From assembly GCA_030762895.1 (NCBI GenBank), contig CM061068.1, forward strand, positions 79,571,228-79,635,227: DNA of 64,000 bases. The letters are read 5' to 3'. Under the pieces are notes generated by a model. The model saw only the letters and a program-made list of their open reading frames with translations. It had not been told where the DNA came from and searched no databases. The DNA is from Sophora flavescens. Lineage: Eukaryota; Streptophyta; Magnoliopsida; Fabales; Fabaceae. Shown here piece after piece: positions 46,463 to 57,400 of the stretch (positions are counted from its first letter, which is position 1; the number at the start of each line of letters is the position of its first letter). Made by a program: the position numbers and the translations under genes.

Positions 46463-48910
46463 TGTAACACCCGGTTTTTCAATGTTTACTTTACTGTTTT
46501 ATATTAGTAAAATAGACAAAAAATTAATATTTATATTTTAAAACCTAGAAATTTATTTTGGATAAACCAAGATCATATCCATACTCTACATTACCGTAGA
46601 GAGTTACGATTAAATTTTGGATCGAAAATTCAGACGAAACCCGGTCTGTGTTTTGATGACAGTAAGAATTTTACTCCTCAAATGACCTAATTTTGACTCG
46701 TGAACGAAATACTTAGGGTTTTTATGAAGTTTCCAACAACTTAGGCTATTTTAAAAAATTTCACTTAAAAAGTGAAATTATATATATTATATATGCGGGT
46801 GTTATACGAAATCGAGTGAACGATGGAGCTGAATACGAGATTTCCAGGACCGGCTAAAGGATAAATGGCTAGTCATTCAAAGATGGCTCATAAATGGTGA
46901 GTCATTTAGGTGACTCACATGTGTAATAATGAATTTTTAGGAATTTACAATTATGTCCTTAATGTTGTTTAAATCACAAAAGTGTCATTGTATAAGATTA
47001 CATTTTTGTCCCTAAAAATTTAAGCCTTGGACCCTTTTCTCCCAAATTTCCCAAGGTCCAACCCCTCCAAATGAGCCCATTTCACTTTTATATAAGGCAT
47101 CTTCATCATCTTCCTTAAGTTTGTTCATCTTTTTCCTTAAAAATTCTAAGTTTCCATAGTCTTGATTTGTGAAGAAAGTGCTTGATTCCTTGCTCATTTT
47201 TCATTTCCAAGAGGATTACCATACTCTTCTTACTTGATTATCATCATGTTCTTCATTTATTTTTGTGTTTTGGAGCCTTGATCATTATGTTGCATCTTAG
47301 GGTTTCCAACTTCAAAAATCCATAGAAATTCATAGAAAAATCCAATGAGCATGAAACCAATTTCCATGATCTTAGTATCCTCTCTATATTTAAGATCCAA
47401 GAGGATGCATCCAACAAAAATTGCTTGCCTATTTAACTTGATGAGGCCGAACCCTAGTTGTTGTGGGGGAGGACTTTGTGCATATTTTTTTTTACTATTC
47501 TTGCTTGATTCAATCTTATGACTCATGTATGTATTGAATCTATGTTGATTGGATCAAATGAAAATCTCTAAGCCATATTTTTACTCATGGCCGAAATTTA
47601 TTTTGTGAAGGTTGGAATATTTGATTTCAATCTTTGTATGATAATCATGGATTTAGGGTTTTGAGTGATTTAAAATCACTAATCCAAAAGCTTAGGAATT
47701 TTAGAAATTTTTAGCAATTTTAACACCCCAAGGCCGAAACCAACATGTAGGTAATTAGGTGTTTTTAAGTTGTTTGATTGTTGATTTTTGTTGAATGATA
47801 ACTAGTATATCGGGTACGCGTGTTACCGATGCTTGGATTTACGACAAATCTTTTTTCGGAGGAAAAATCTTCTAGAGGTAAAGGGATTACCTGAGGGGTT
47901 TTTCTGATACCTGTGTGCAAATTTGTGGTCTGTATTATTTATTGAGTGTATGTAATTTTTACGTAGTTAGCATTATTTGTTTTTAAATTATTTGCTTTTA
48001 ATTATTTAATTATCTGCATTTAATTGTGATTATATTTTATTGCATGTCATTAATTGTGATATTTGCTATATTATTGGCATGATTGATATTGATGTTGATT
48101 GTGGACTGAAAAGCCTGACATTGGTCAGTGCTCAATTTATTACGATGTTAAAAGTATTAAAAAGCTTTTTATGAAATGATAAATTTTTAATTGATGAAAA
48201 ATAGTAATATATTATTACTTAATTCATTAATTGGTGAAAAATGGATAATGGTGAAAAATAATATTATTTTAATGATTTAACGGCATAAGAGTGTTTTATG
48301 AGTCATAGTGAGGGCGTAACTGTGAAAATATTTTAGTACTGCTAATTTATACGTAAGAAAATTCTAAATATTAGAAAATGTTATTTTGAGAAAATAAGTA
48401 TAAAAAATAATTTTATTATAGTGTTGAAAAATTTAATTTACTAGAAAAGTCATATTTTGGACTTAAAACGTTTTCAAAACGTCAAACGTCGGACAATTCC
48501 GAAAATATTTACAAAAGTACTATTAAAAATAGTAATATTAGTTAAAACAGAGAATTGGTCTCAAAACAATATTTTCAGGTTCAAAATATTGATTTTTGAA
48601 AGAAAATGAATTTTAAGTGATTTTTAGGATTTTTATAAAACAAATTACCAACGTAAAATGATTTTCTGTAAACAACGGTGTTATTTTTGACAACTTGGTT
48701 AAGTTGGGGAACTTTTGTTTTGGTTTTGTGTTTCACAGAACGAAGACGATTTTAAAGATGAAAAACGGACCTATAAGCCGAGACGTCGGGGTTCTAGTAT
48801 TAAACGCTATGGACAGTATGTCCCAACGATGAAGTTATGGACTAGATGTCTTAAAAAACGGGTATTGATTTTTGTGCACTTAAATCTACGTATCTAAGAC
48901 TAGTGCATAG
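46463..48910. repeat. LTR-like repeat R1 (TGTAACACCC start), copy A
   Basis: It begins TGTAACACCCGG, the start of many chromovirus-type plant LTRs. It shares scattered blocks with R2 downstream: a TTCAG(A/G)CGAAACCCGG block, a GACCTAATTTT-ATTCGTGAACGAAA block, AAGCCTGACA(T/G)TGGTCAGTG, and GAGACGTCGGGGT near the end. Both sides carry TAGGTCTA (46,455-46,462; 48,906-48,913). No primer site, polypurine tract or pol accompanies it, so a solo LTR is likely but unproven. Frames at 47,012-47,526 are not genes. Confidence 0.45.
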
Positions 48911-48916
48911 GTCTAG

Positions 48917-51900
48917 TGTAACACCCTGTATTTCACTGTTTTAAATAACAGTAATACATATAAATATGTTTATAAATGTATTTGAGTTTTATAAAATTAT
49001 TCTAAGTGAATAGAGGTTAGTATTCAATCCTACTTGACTGTAGGAAGCTATGATTAAAATTTAGGTTGGAAATTCAGGCGAAACCCGGCCTGCGAATTCC
49101 ATTGTGTGATGATGATAATACTGCTCAAAAGACCTAATTTTAATTCGTGAACGAAAGACTTAAGTTTACTATTTTATTTTCTACAACTTTGTATTTTTAG
49201 AATTTTTTCAGAAAAAAATAAAATAATTTACGTATTATGGGCGGAAAGCGTAATCGGGTAGACGACGGAAGAGAAATTAGAGTTTCTAAGAGTAGTAAGA
49301 GGGTTTATCTTAGGATTTTGAGATGATTCAAGGGGATGAATCACATTTTTAAGTCTAGAAGGTTTTTCGAGGATTAAATAGGAAATTTAGAAATTTTACG
49401 GTTAAGTCACTCCGAACTTTCTGTAAATTACCCTTTTGTCCCTAAATTAGTTTTTTTCGTTTTTTCAAGTGGATTGGGCTAGAATCCTTGTTTCTAACCT
49501 TAAATGGTCGTGGCTTATAAGCCCAAACTTTTCTAGTTCATAGTTGAGTCCATAAAGCCCATTTAAGTTTCTTATCTTAGGTTTAAAGGCTTAAATCTTC
49601 AAGTGGGCCCCACAACAAACAAGAAAATGAAACCAAGCCCAAATGTTTCAAGCCCAATGCGTAAGCCCAGGTGAAATGTGGCTGCCCCATTGTTGTTGGA
49701 TTTATCAAGTTGGATCTAGAATTTTCCATAAGTTTCTACAAGTTTCTACCTTATCCTAGATTTTTCTACAAGCTTCTTGATTCTTCCTAAATACATTGAA
49801 TTATCTTACTTGTCTTTCACTCATAAAAATCAGCCAACCAAGTCAAAGATAAGATAGCATTTAATGTGATTAAAATCATCATCATGACATTTTATTGTCT
49901 ATTTGCAAACTAGTCCTTCAACTATTGGAATCTTTGCAATTTGGTCCTTAGAACTTAATTGCATTTTGATCCTTTAACATGACAACTCATCTTCATCTAG
50001 AATTTTCTTGAGATGTCGCCACTCACACTATAAATACCCTCCTCTCACTTTTCATTTAGTTCTTTGGTCATTTGCTTTCTAAAAACTCTAAAGTTTTCAA
50101 GTTTCTTAGTTCTAAGTTGTAAAGCAAGTTCTTGGAGTTCCTTTATCATTGATTTTCAAGAGGTAAATTCTAATCTTTATTCTTAATCATGTCTATGTTC
50201 TTTAGTAAGTTTCTTGATTCAAGGCCTATATCATGATTGTTCATCATTTTCAAGTTTCAAACCCTAGAACTTTGAAAAATCATAATAAATCCTAGGAAAA
50301 TCTAATGATGATGAAACTACTTTCTATCTTCTAGATATCATGTCTACTATCAAAATCCAAGAGCATGAAGTAATCAAAAATCTCTTTCTTGAAAAACTAG
50401 CCTTGGCCGAACCTATCACCTTAGGGTTGGTAGAGTTTTGTTCATGTGTTTTCATGTATGATCATGTATTCTATATGGCATGTATGACTACACACTCTAA
50501 TCCATGTTAGTCTCTTAAAATGACTATTTTTCTCAAAAATATTCATGTTGGCCGAACCCTAAATGGGTGAGTTTGTTGAGTTTTGTTCATGATTTTCATA
50601 GATGATCTTAGAAATCAAGTTTTTAGTAAGTATGCTTTATAAATCCAAGATGATTTGTTAAACTAAGAACCCTAGCTTTATGAACCTATTGAGGCCGAAT
50701 CTATGTATAAAAGAGTTAGGAAGTTTTGAGTTTGAAACTTAGTTGTTTAGTTGATAATCTATGATTTAGGTTAATTAAGGATCATTAATCCATAACTTAA
50801 TCATGATTAGAAGTTTTAGTTATTCAAAACCCTAGAGGCCGTGACTATGTATTAGGGTTTAGAATGTTTTAGTTTCTTGATTTGTAACTCTTTGGTTATA
50901 ATAATTGAAGGTTAGTTGAGTACGACGTTTACAAGGTAAACGAAAATTCGAAAAGAGTCTGTAAGTTGATCAGGAAGTCTTCAAGAGGTAAGGGGGGAAT
51001 ACCGAGAAGGATTCTATTCAATGGCTATATGCTATCCAATGGTTGTTTGTAATTAATTGTTTGTTAGTATTTATTTATGTTGTTTATTGTTGTGTTATTT
51101 GTATCTGTGTGGTTTACTTTGCGTTAATTGTTTATTTGCAATTATATTATGAACTGTGATGCATGATCTGCCTCGGGAAATATCTCGTGATATAATTGTT
51201 GTTTGATGTGTGAGAAGCCTGACAGTGGTCAGTGCACAATGAAGAAAGTCAGATAAAAGCTTTAAGAAGCTTCGTCAAATTATATTCAAGGTTTTAGTGG
51301 CAAATTATTGGTATATGATATCAAAGGGAATTTCTTTTGAGAAGAATAAAGAGTGTTGAAAAATATTATTATTTTAATAATTTATTTTTGGAAAAGTGAA
51401 TTATGAGTCACAACGAGTACGAAACTGTGAAAATATTTTAGTACTGTTAAATTTTACGTAAGAAAACCCAGAATATTACAGAATATTCTTTTATTAAATT
51501 AATTGGTGAAAACAAGTTAATTGTGATTTTAGAAAATTAATTAAGTGGAAAAAGTTAAGTTTTTGGCTTAAAAGTCTTAAAAATAAAATATGACGGCAAA
51601 TCTGGAAAATCTAGACGGCAAGTATTTTTGAAACGGCAGTGCCTATTTTGAGGAAATTAAACCTCAAGTGATTCATTGGTTTGTGAAAAACTAAGTTTTA
51701 TTTGTTAAGAATTTTTATAATGAATTTCTACCATTAGAAAAGAATTTCTAAAAATCAAAAGTTGAGTTAACAATGTTGAAAATACAGTTGAACTTAGTAA
51801 CCGAGACGTCGGGGTACTAATGTTCTGTGTTGTGATGGACTCAGTCATTTGGACTTTGAGGGCCTATATTGTATACATGAGGTATACCGTGATAAAACAT

Positions 51901-51990
51901 TGAAGATGTTTTCTAGAAGCACGAACCTAGGACCGATGCACCGGTCGAGAGGTGTCGTGATTGAGCACTCGGACAGTAAGGTCCTGTGTT
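48917..51990. repeat. LTR-like repeat R2 (TGTAACACCC start), diverged relative of R1
   Basis: It begins TGTAACACCCTG six bases after the R1 end and follows R1 block by block but with much divergence and extra sequence. The right end is approximate, set where GACGTCGGGGTACTA and a GATGCACCGGTC segment mirror the R1 end. No coding domain. It lies outside the part of the duplication visible twice, except its first 104 bp. Confidence 0.4.
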
Positions 51991-52793
51991 GTAATGAAAG
52001 TTTTAAAAAGTGTTTTAAAACTATGTGAGTCGTAAGCCATTTTGAGCTTCGGCAAGAGAAAGATTGAGCACAAAGAAAAACTCAATATTGGGATAGTTTT
52101 TCTCTTTCTAAAAGTGATATTGATGAGTCATCCTATAGCCAATGAATATTTAGTTGCAATTTAGTTTAAATCGTTGGAAATTTCAATTAATTGAGTGCCT
52201 TACGTTTCAATAGCTTTTCAAGACCTATCCAAGTATTAAAACTTTCACCTAATATTAAAGATTTTTATTACTATTATTATTATTTTGGTTTTTTGTCATT
52301 TGTAATTTATGTTTTGTAATTTTAAATCAGCTTTTAATTTCAGATTAGAAAAGTCTAATAGTGGCTTTCATGAGAAGCTTTTAATCTCATTGTGACACTT
52401 GTTAAACTTTCCTTTTATCGGGGATAAGTTTATATATTGTATAGATATCTCCCTTCTGTTTAGCTGATACTGATCATATTGAACGCATTTTGCTATTTAC
52501 ATCATGGATTCATTTCTACTGTCCTTGTCAAGCTTCTTTATTATGAAAGTGATACTAAAGGTTGGATGATAAAATAACATAGATGTGGGGGATCTGAGGA
52601 TAGTTGTTTCAATATGTTTGCTTAGTCTCACCGCTGGGAAATATTTACTTAATGATTTCTTGGATCAATGGTATAGAACCAAACAACTGCCATCGAGATT
52701 TCATAATGTTCTTTTGGAAGGAAGGAACCACCTGGGCTTGATTGAAAGTCTTCGCACGGACATCTAAAATGATTGGCGATCCGCTGGTAATTG
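51991..52793. other. Spacer without supported genes
   Basis: AT-rich sequence. A 60-codon frame at 52,585-52,767 shows no recognisable domain. Nothing else stands out. Confidence 0.4.
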
Positions 52794-53075
52794 TTAGATT
52801 ATTGGACATGCAATTCTTAAATCACGGTTCAATTTCATTGAATGAAAAGCTCTGAAACAGTCACAAGTTTCATTCTGTTTCCATTGTTGAATGTAATCTA
52901 AATCAATGTCATACAATCGACCATCTGCACAAGCAATCAAACAATCCGAGAAGAAACTGCCTCTAGCATGAACTTGAGCTGCAACCTCATAACATCCTGC
53001 TAGGAAAAAGCAATCCCCTGCTCTTTTCAAATCAGGCTTCTCACCTTTCTCCAAATTAAGCTTCCCTGTAAGAAG
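52794..53075 (-). pseudogene. TRANK1-like C-terminal exon fragment (KRAGDCFFLAGCYE)
   Basis: The minus strand reads KPDLKRAGDCFFLAGCYEVAAQVHARGSFF and YIQQWKQNE, the repeat region near the C-terminal half of plant TRANK1-like proteins. It is in an open frame for about 90 codons and ends at 52,794. Order with the pieces at 53.9, 54.5 and 57-56 kb is that of a single minus-strand gene, now fragmentary. Confidence 0.78.
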
Positions 53076-53814
53076 AAACGTGATTAATCTTGTAGAGTAA
53101 AAGTTCCAATTCACAATATAGGCTAAATATAAGAATACTTACAACATACGTACAAGCTTAGGGAGGTATGTGTAACCATCGTGATTAGAGAGCCCAAGAC
53201 CATATAAACCTCACATCAGAATCTCATACCTCCAATGTGAGACTCAAATGTCAAATCGCATATCTTGCATTTGGATCCTAACAAGTTACCGAACTTAGCC
53301 AATAAACAGAATGATTAACAAAGAAATCATGTTAGCTTCATCGAACATTAAATGAATTCGAGCTAAGCACATGACAATATTTAATTCTCTGTCATAGGCA
53401 TTGTAGACTTATTTATTATAACACAAAATGATGCTTGTCATACAGGAGATGTAAAAGTTGTGATACCAATCTTGGTGATCAATATTAACATATGTACATC
53501 ACAAATTATACTAAAAGGGCTTGTATTTATGGGTTTCAACTTTTATATCATTTAGTAGAATAAACATTCTTTTATTTATTATGCTCTTGAGCATGTTCAA
53601 GTCCACAACCTGGGTTACTGTTAGGACCCATCATAATTAGAAGATGCCAAGTAGGTGGGTGATAGTGGGGCCCCTAAGAGAGATTCATCAGTTATGCAGG
53701 CAAAAGACAAAGGACATGGCCATGCAGGATAAACCAAAAAAATAGTTCAAAGTGCAAACGAAAATGACATAAAAGTATAGACATAAATACTAAACCTCAA
53801 ATTCATACCAGCTC
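53076..53814. other. Probable intron or intergenic remnant of the TRANK1-like locus
   Basis: No frame. Sequence at 53,600-53,700 (AACCTGGGTTACTGTTAGGACCCA) matches 45,905 and 60,839, showing that the block upstream of this exon type has been duplicated at least three times. Confidence 0.45.
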
Positions 53815-53995
53815 TTTCATAATCCCCCAAATCAGAAAAACACTGGCCAGCAATATCATCCATTCCAATTCCTTCAAAAATAAAAAAATTGGGCAGCTGC
53901 CCTAAGGATTGTATTTGCATCCTCAGGCTTCAGATCATGCAAACGAGTTGTAGTTTCCCTAAGACCAGCAGCCTTGGACTCTCTCTCCTAATAAG
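53815..53995 (-). pseudogene. TRANK1-like exon fragment (KAAGLRETTTRLHDLKPEDAN), third copy
   Basis: Minus-strand remnant matching 46,140-46,315 and 61,075-61,255 but more decayed: a small insertion (AAAATAAAAAAA type) and two stops break the IFEGIG part. Confidence 0.7.
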
Positions 53996-54218
53996 AGTCT
54001 CTGCTCTTTCAAAACACATTGTAGTCATCTCATAGTTATTTTGATAATATAGCTGCAAAAGAACAATCAAAACTCAAAATGACGTGAAATATAAAGGCAT
54101 TTGAGTCCTAATATACAGATATTGTAGTTTAAAAGAAGATTATAATAAATAACCTGACAAGACACCGTGGACAAATGATTTAATCTAATAACAAAAGATT
54201 GTAATATGTTAATTTACT

Positions 54219-54397
54219 GAGCAATGCTAGCATCACACATCACACTCTTAAACACACTCCTCTTAATACACACTCTATTATTGGGTGAATGTCATGTGGG
54301 ATCATGTGTTTTTGTGGGTCTCACATGAAATCCACTCAATAATAAAGAATGTATTGAGGAGGAGTATGATAAGGAGTGTGTTCTTAACATTTTTCTA
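54219..54397. mobile_element. Foldback MITE
   Basis: A 180-bp inverted-repeat sequence: GAGCAATGCTAGCATCACAC and CACACTCCTC on the left pair with GAGGAGGAGTATGATAAGGAGTGTG and TTAACATTTTTC on the right, around a CATGTGGGATCATGTG-rich centre. No coding content. This layout is common for legume MITEs. Confidence 0.6.
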
Positions 54398-54399
54398 AT

Positions 54400-54660
54400 T
54401 TAATTCATTACTATGTAAACAAAATAAGTAAAATGTCTAATTATAAAACAACCTTTATGCCACGTGACTTCCATTTTTTCCTGACTGCTAGCAACTATCA
54501 TTGCCCGAGCAAGAGAATCATTCAATTCTTTGAATTGTACAAGATACTTCTTTCTCCAATATTCAAACATTGGTCCGGAAAAATCCTGCGTATTGTCGAA
54601 TATCCACAACTTTTCTCATACGAGTTATAGCCACATATAACTGCTGAAGTTCAGAACACA
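54400..54660 (-). pseudogene. TRANK1-like exon with helicase motif VI
   Basis: The minus strand gives CSELQQLYVAITRMRK (helicase motif VI, about 54,655-54,610) and, after a one-base frame change, WIFDNTQDFSGPMFEYW, KKYLVQFKELNDSLARAM. Both pieces are adjacent in TRANK1-like proteins and close the superfamily 1 helicase core. Frameshifted and without its flanking exons. Confidence 0.8.
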
Positions 54661-54834
54661 AAATGTTGTGTTTGGATAACACTCATGTTCTGCTGTTTCA
54701 AACATATCTTGTTCCTTCATATACTAATGTATCACCCATCCCCATATTTCCTTCGGGGGATTTGTTCCTTATAGGTGAAAATTGTCATCCCTAATTACAT
54801 TACAAAAAAACTTTACACTAATACTACTTTTAGA

Positions 54835-55015
54835 AAGAGTTTAATTGGTATACACTGTTAGCATAAAAAAATTTATACTGTCAACCAATAAGAAATCATG
54901 GTATATATGACTTTAAGGTAATTAATATAAGAGTGAAAGATTTTTAATGAAATGTCAAATTTTAATTGGTTGACAGTGTAAAATAGGTTTACACTGTCAG
55001 TGCATATAAATTAAA
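54835..55015. mobile_element. Foldback MITE with ACACTGT-type arms
   Basis: The left arm (TTTAATTGGTATACACTGTTAG, ACTGTCAACCAAT) is inverted on the right (ATTGGTTGACAGTGTAAA, ACACTGTCAGTGCATATAAATTAAA). Length is about 180 bp, AT-rich, with no frame. Confidence 0.6.
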
Positions 55016-55559
55016 TCCTTTTATCAAATTCCTACATACTTAATTTGATTACGATATGCACATATTTTTTTTTTTATAAATTTACTTTAAAGTAAAAATT
55101 ACACTAATCATCATAAAAATAAAAAAATTTAAACTCCAAAAAATATATATATTTGCAAGTATCAAGTATAATAGATTATTTTCATAATTATGATTATTAA
55201 ATAAATTAGTTTACCCTATTTAAAAGATGTGTGATTTACCTTTTTTTAATCAAGGAAATCACAGTCGTATTTCTACATCAATAATCCATGATTCCTCGCT
55301 CATGAATCTGGTGAAGACAACACATATTTAAACATCAAGAAATATGCCAAAAACCAAAAAGAGGAGCATATGTAATCAAGCAAAGATGAAAAATATGGAA
55401 TGAGCAGCATATATAGTACCATTCGGAGAAGAATGAAGCAATATCCTTGCATTCCCATCATTTATCATACTAGTATGTTTGTATATTTGGGAAGATAAAT
55501 GTAAATGATAGAGGAAGGATATTTTGAATATATTTAAACAAACGGTGTGTATAGACCAC
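55016..55559. other. AT-rich spacer
   Basis: No supported frame; A- and T-rich tracts at 55,064-55,150. Nothing recognised. Confidence 0.4.
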
Positions 55560-55693
55560 TTCAATCCCTTCAAAAATTTCGGCAGCTTCTATAAGGATTG
55601 TGTTTGCATCCTCAGGGTTCAGATCATGCAAACGGTGTGCAGTTGCTCTAGGACAAGCAGCCTTGGGGTGTGACATATGACAGATTTGATTTA
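55560..55693 (-). pseudogene. TRANK1-like exon fragment (RATAHRLHDLNPEDAN), fourth copy
   Basis: Minus-strand remnant reading ATAHRLHDLNPEDANTIL and EAAEIFEGIEVV, homologous to the fragments at 46.2, 53.9 and 61.2 kb. It directly adjoins the left arm of the helicase palindrome. Confidence 0.72.
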
Positions 55694-56372
55694 TTGTATT
55701 GGCCACACTTCAATTCCTAATATATTAAGAAGCTAGATTTTCCAAGGGGTTGACTGAAATCATATATCCTGTAAAAGGTGATATTCAAGCTTGGGAGCCT
55801 GGTGATAGTAAGCTAAATCGTGATGCCTTATCAGAAAATCGAGCTTTAAGTTTAAACAAATAGAAAACAGAAACAATTTATAATATTTATCAAAGTTATG
55901 AAGAAATAAATATGCAAAAAAGGGAGTTTGAATTAGTAGATATTGTTATGGACCTCCATCGTCGACTAAGAATTGAAGGTTATGAGGCCGATGAAATGAA
56001 CTTTGTATATATTGATGAGGCACAAGATCTAACAATGAATTAAATTGCCTTGTTTAAATGTGTGTGCCAAAATGTAGAAGAGAGTTTTGTATTTTGTGGG
56101 GATACACCTCAAACAATAGCAAGTGGAATTGATTTTAGGTTCCAAGATATAAAATCTTTCTTTCAATAAAAGTTTGTTTGTGAATCAAAGGGAAGTTCAT
56201 ATAATAAAAGAGAGGAGAAAGGAAAAGTTTCTGAAAATTTCTTATTGAATTATAACTTTCGTACTCATGCTGAGTACTGAGATTATCACATAACCACATA
56301 ACATAATTGAACTTCTGTTTCATTTTTTTTGCTCAGTCCATTGATGTTTTAAAGCCTGCGACCAGTTTGATA
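55694..56372 (+). pseudogene. TRANK1-like helicase exon fragment, left palindrome arm, copy B
   Basis: On the plus strand it reads decayed ALSENRALSL, then KREFELVDIVMDLHRRLR, YIDEAQDLTMN-stop, FVFCGDTPQTIASGIDF and NFRTHAE. These are motifs II, III and the following loop of a UvrD/Rep-type helicase. In-frame TAA after DLTMN and other stops disable it. It is inverted relative to the arm at 56,373-56,997. Confidence 0.8.
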
Positions 56373-56997
56373 TATCAATCTAATCTCAGGTATTAAGACA
56401 TCAATAAAATGAGAGGAAAAAACGAAAAAGAAGCTCAATTATGCTATGAGATAATTTCAGCACTCACCATGAGTACGAAAACTTCCCTTTGATTCACAAA
56501 CAAACTTTCAGTAAAAGAGAGATTTTATATACTGAAGCCTAAAATAAATTCCCCTTACTATTGTTTGTTGTATTTCTCCACAGAAAACAAATCTCTCTTC
56601 AACATTTTGGCAGACACATTTAAACAAAGCAATTTGACTCATTGTTAGATCGTGTGCCTCATCAATATATTCAAAGTTCATTTCATCACCCTCATAATCT
56701 TCAATTCTCAGTCGACGATAGACATCCATAACAATATCTGCTAAATCAAATTCCCTTTTGTCCATCTTCATTTTTTCATAACTCTGGTAAACATTATATG
56801 TCTGTCTTTTCTATTTGTTTGAACTTAAAGCTCGATTTTCTGATAAGGAAAGATAATCATCATGACTTAACTTACCATCACTAGGCTTCGTAACTTGAAT
56901 ACCACATTTTATATGAGATATGATTTAATTGTAAACCCTAGAAGAATCTAGCTTCTTCGTGTATTGGGAGATGAGAATTTAAGTGTGGCCAATATAC
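55694..56997. repeat. Large palindrome made of a head-to-head duplicated helicase exon, copy B
   Basis: Left arm 55,694-56,372 and right arm 56,373-56,997 are inverted copies that align along their whole length with substitutions and indels. The centre is the short palindrome around 56,364-56,381 (perfect in copy A: AGTTTGATATATCAAACT), so there is virtually no spacer. Outer ends are marked by TGTATTGGCCACACTT on the left and its inverse GTGTGGCCAATATAC on the right. A read-through transcript would form a long imperfect hairpin. Confidence 0.82.
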
Positions 56998-57400
56998 TAA
57001 ACGAAAAGTCGAAAACTAAAGAATTCACACCAAGTTTTTGACTATGAGAAGATAGAGCACTAAACCTTTCGAAATATGAATTTCCCTGAGTTCCATCAAG
57101 CATCATTGAAAACTTTTGAAATGTTATCACAAGAGGTTAGGAAGCAGTCGGAAGATCAACACATGAATCTGAAATATTCTTAAACAAACTAGAAGGATCA
57201 ACATCAACAATATTTTCATCAGTAGAACTTCTTTCAACAGAAATATTACCACCACATATGGATCTGTATGCATAACATCATCCAATAGTATTACATACCA
57301 ATCAAACCATACACAAAAACCATGAAATAGTTGAAATTTAAGTGAACTCAATGGAAGTAAATGAGCACGACTTGCTCTGTTGCACATGATAAACTTGTAA
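56373..57400 (-). pseudogene. TRANK1-like helicase exon fragment, right arm and upstream part, copy B
   Basis: Read leftward: FQKFSMMLDGTQGNSYFERF (about 57,120-57,060), KREFDLADIVMDVYRRLR, YIDEAHDLTMSQIALF (Walker B, Q changed to H relative to copy A), VFCGEIQQTI, ending TAG at 56,508. The stretch before FQKF shows FKNISDSCVDLP in another frame. Less decayed than the left arm, which suggests the right arm is the original exon or the younger copy. Confidence 0.78.

Larger units (their letters stand above)
41101..49020. repeat. Segmental duplication, copy A
   Basis: It aligns along its whole length with 55,992-64,000 in direct orientation, offset 14,891 at the left and 14,980 at the right. 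Differences are scattered substitutions and small indels, for example 26 bp absent here near 41,985 and about 50 bp tandemly duplicated in copy B near 61,330. The left end is the gap and the right end is set by the window edge of copy B, so true borders are unknown. A tandem duplication and an unmerged allelic copy are both possible. Confidence 0.93.

Noticed and set aside
47012..47526. Short frames in R1 (also 61,993-62,507)
   Set aside because: Inside an LTR-like repeat, no similarity to a known protein; the preserved frames reflect recent duplication.
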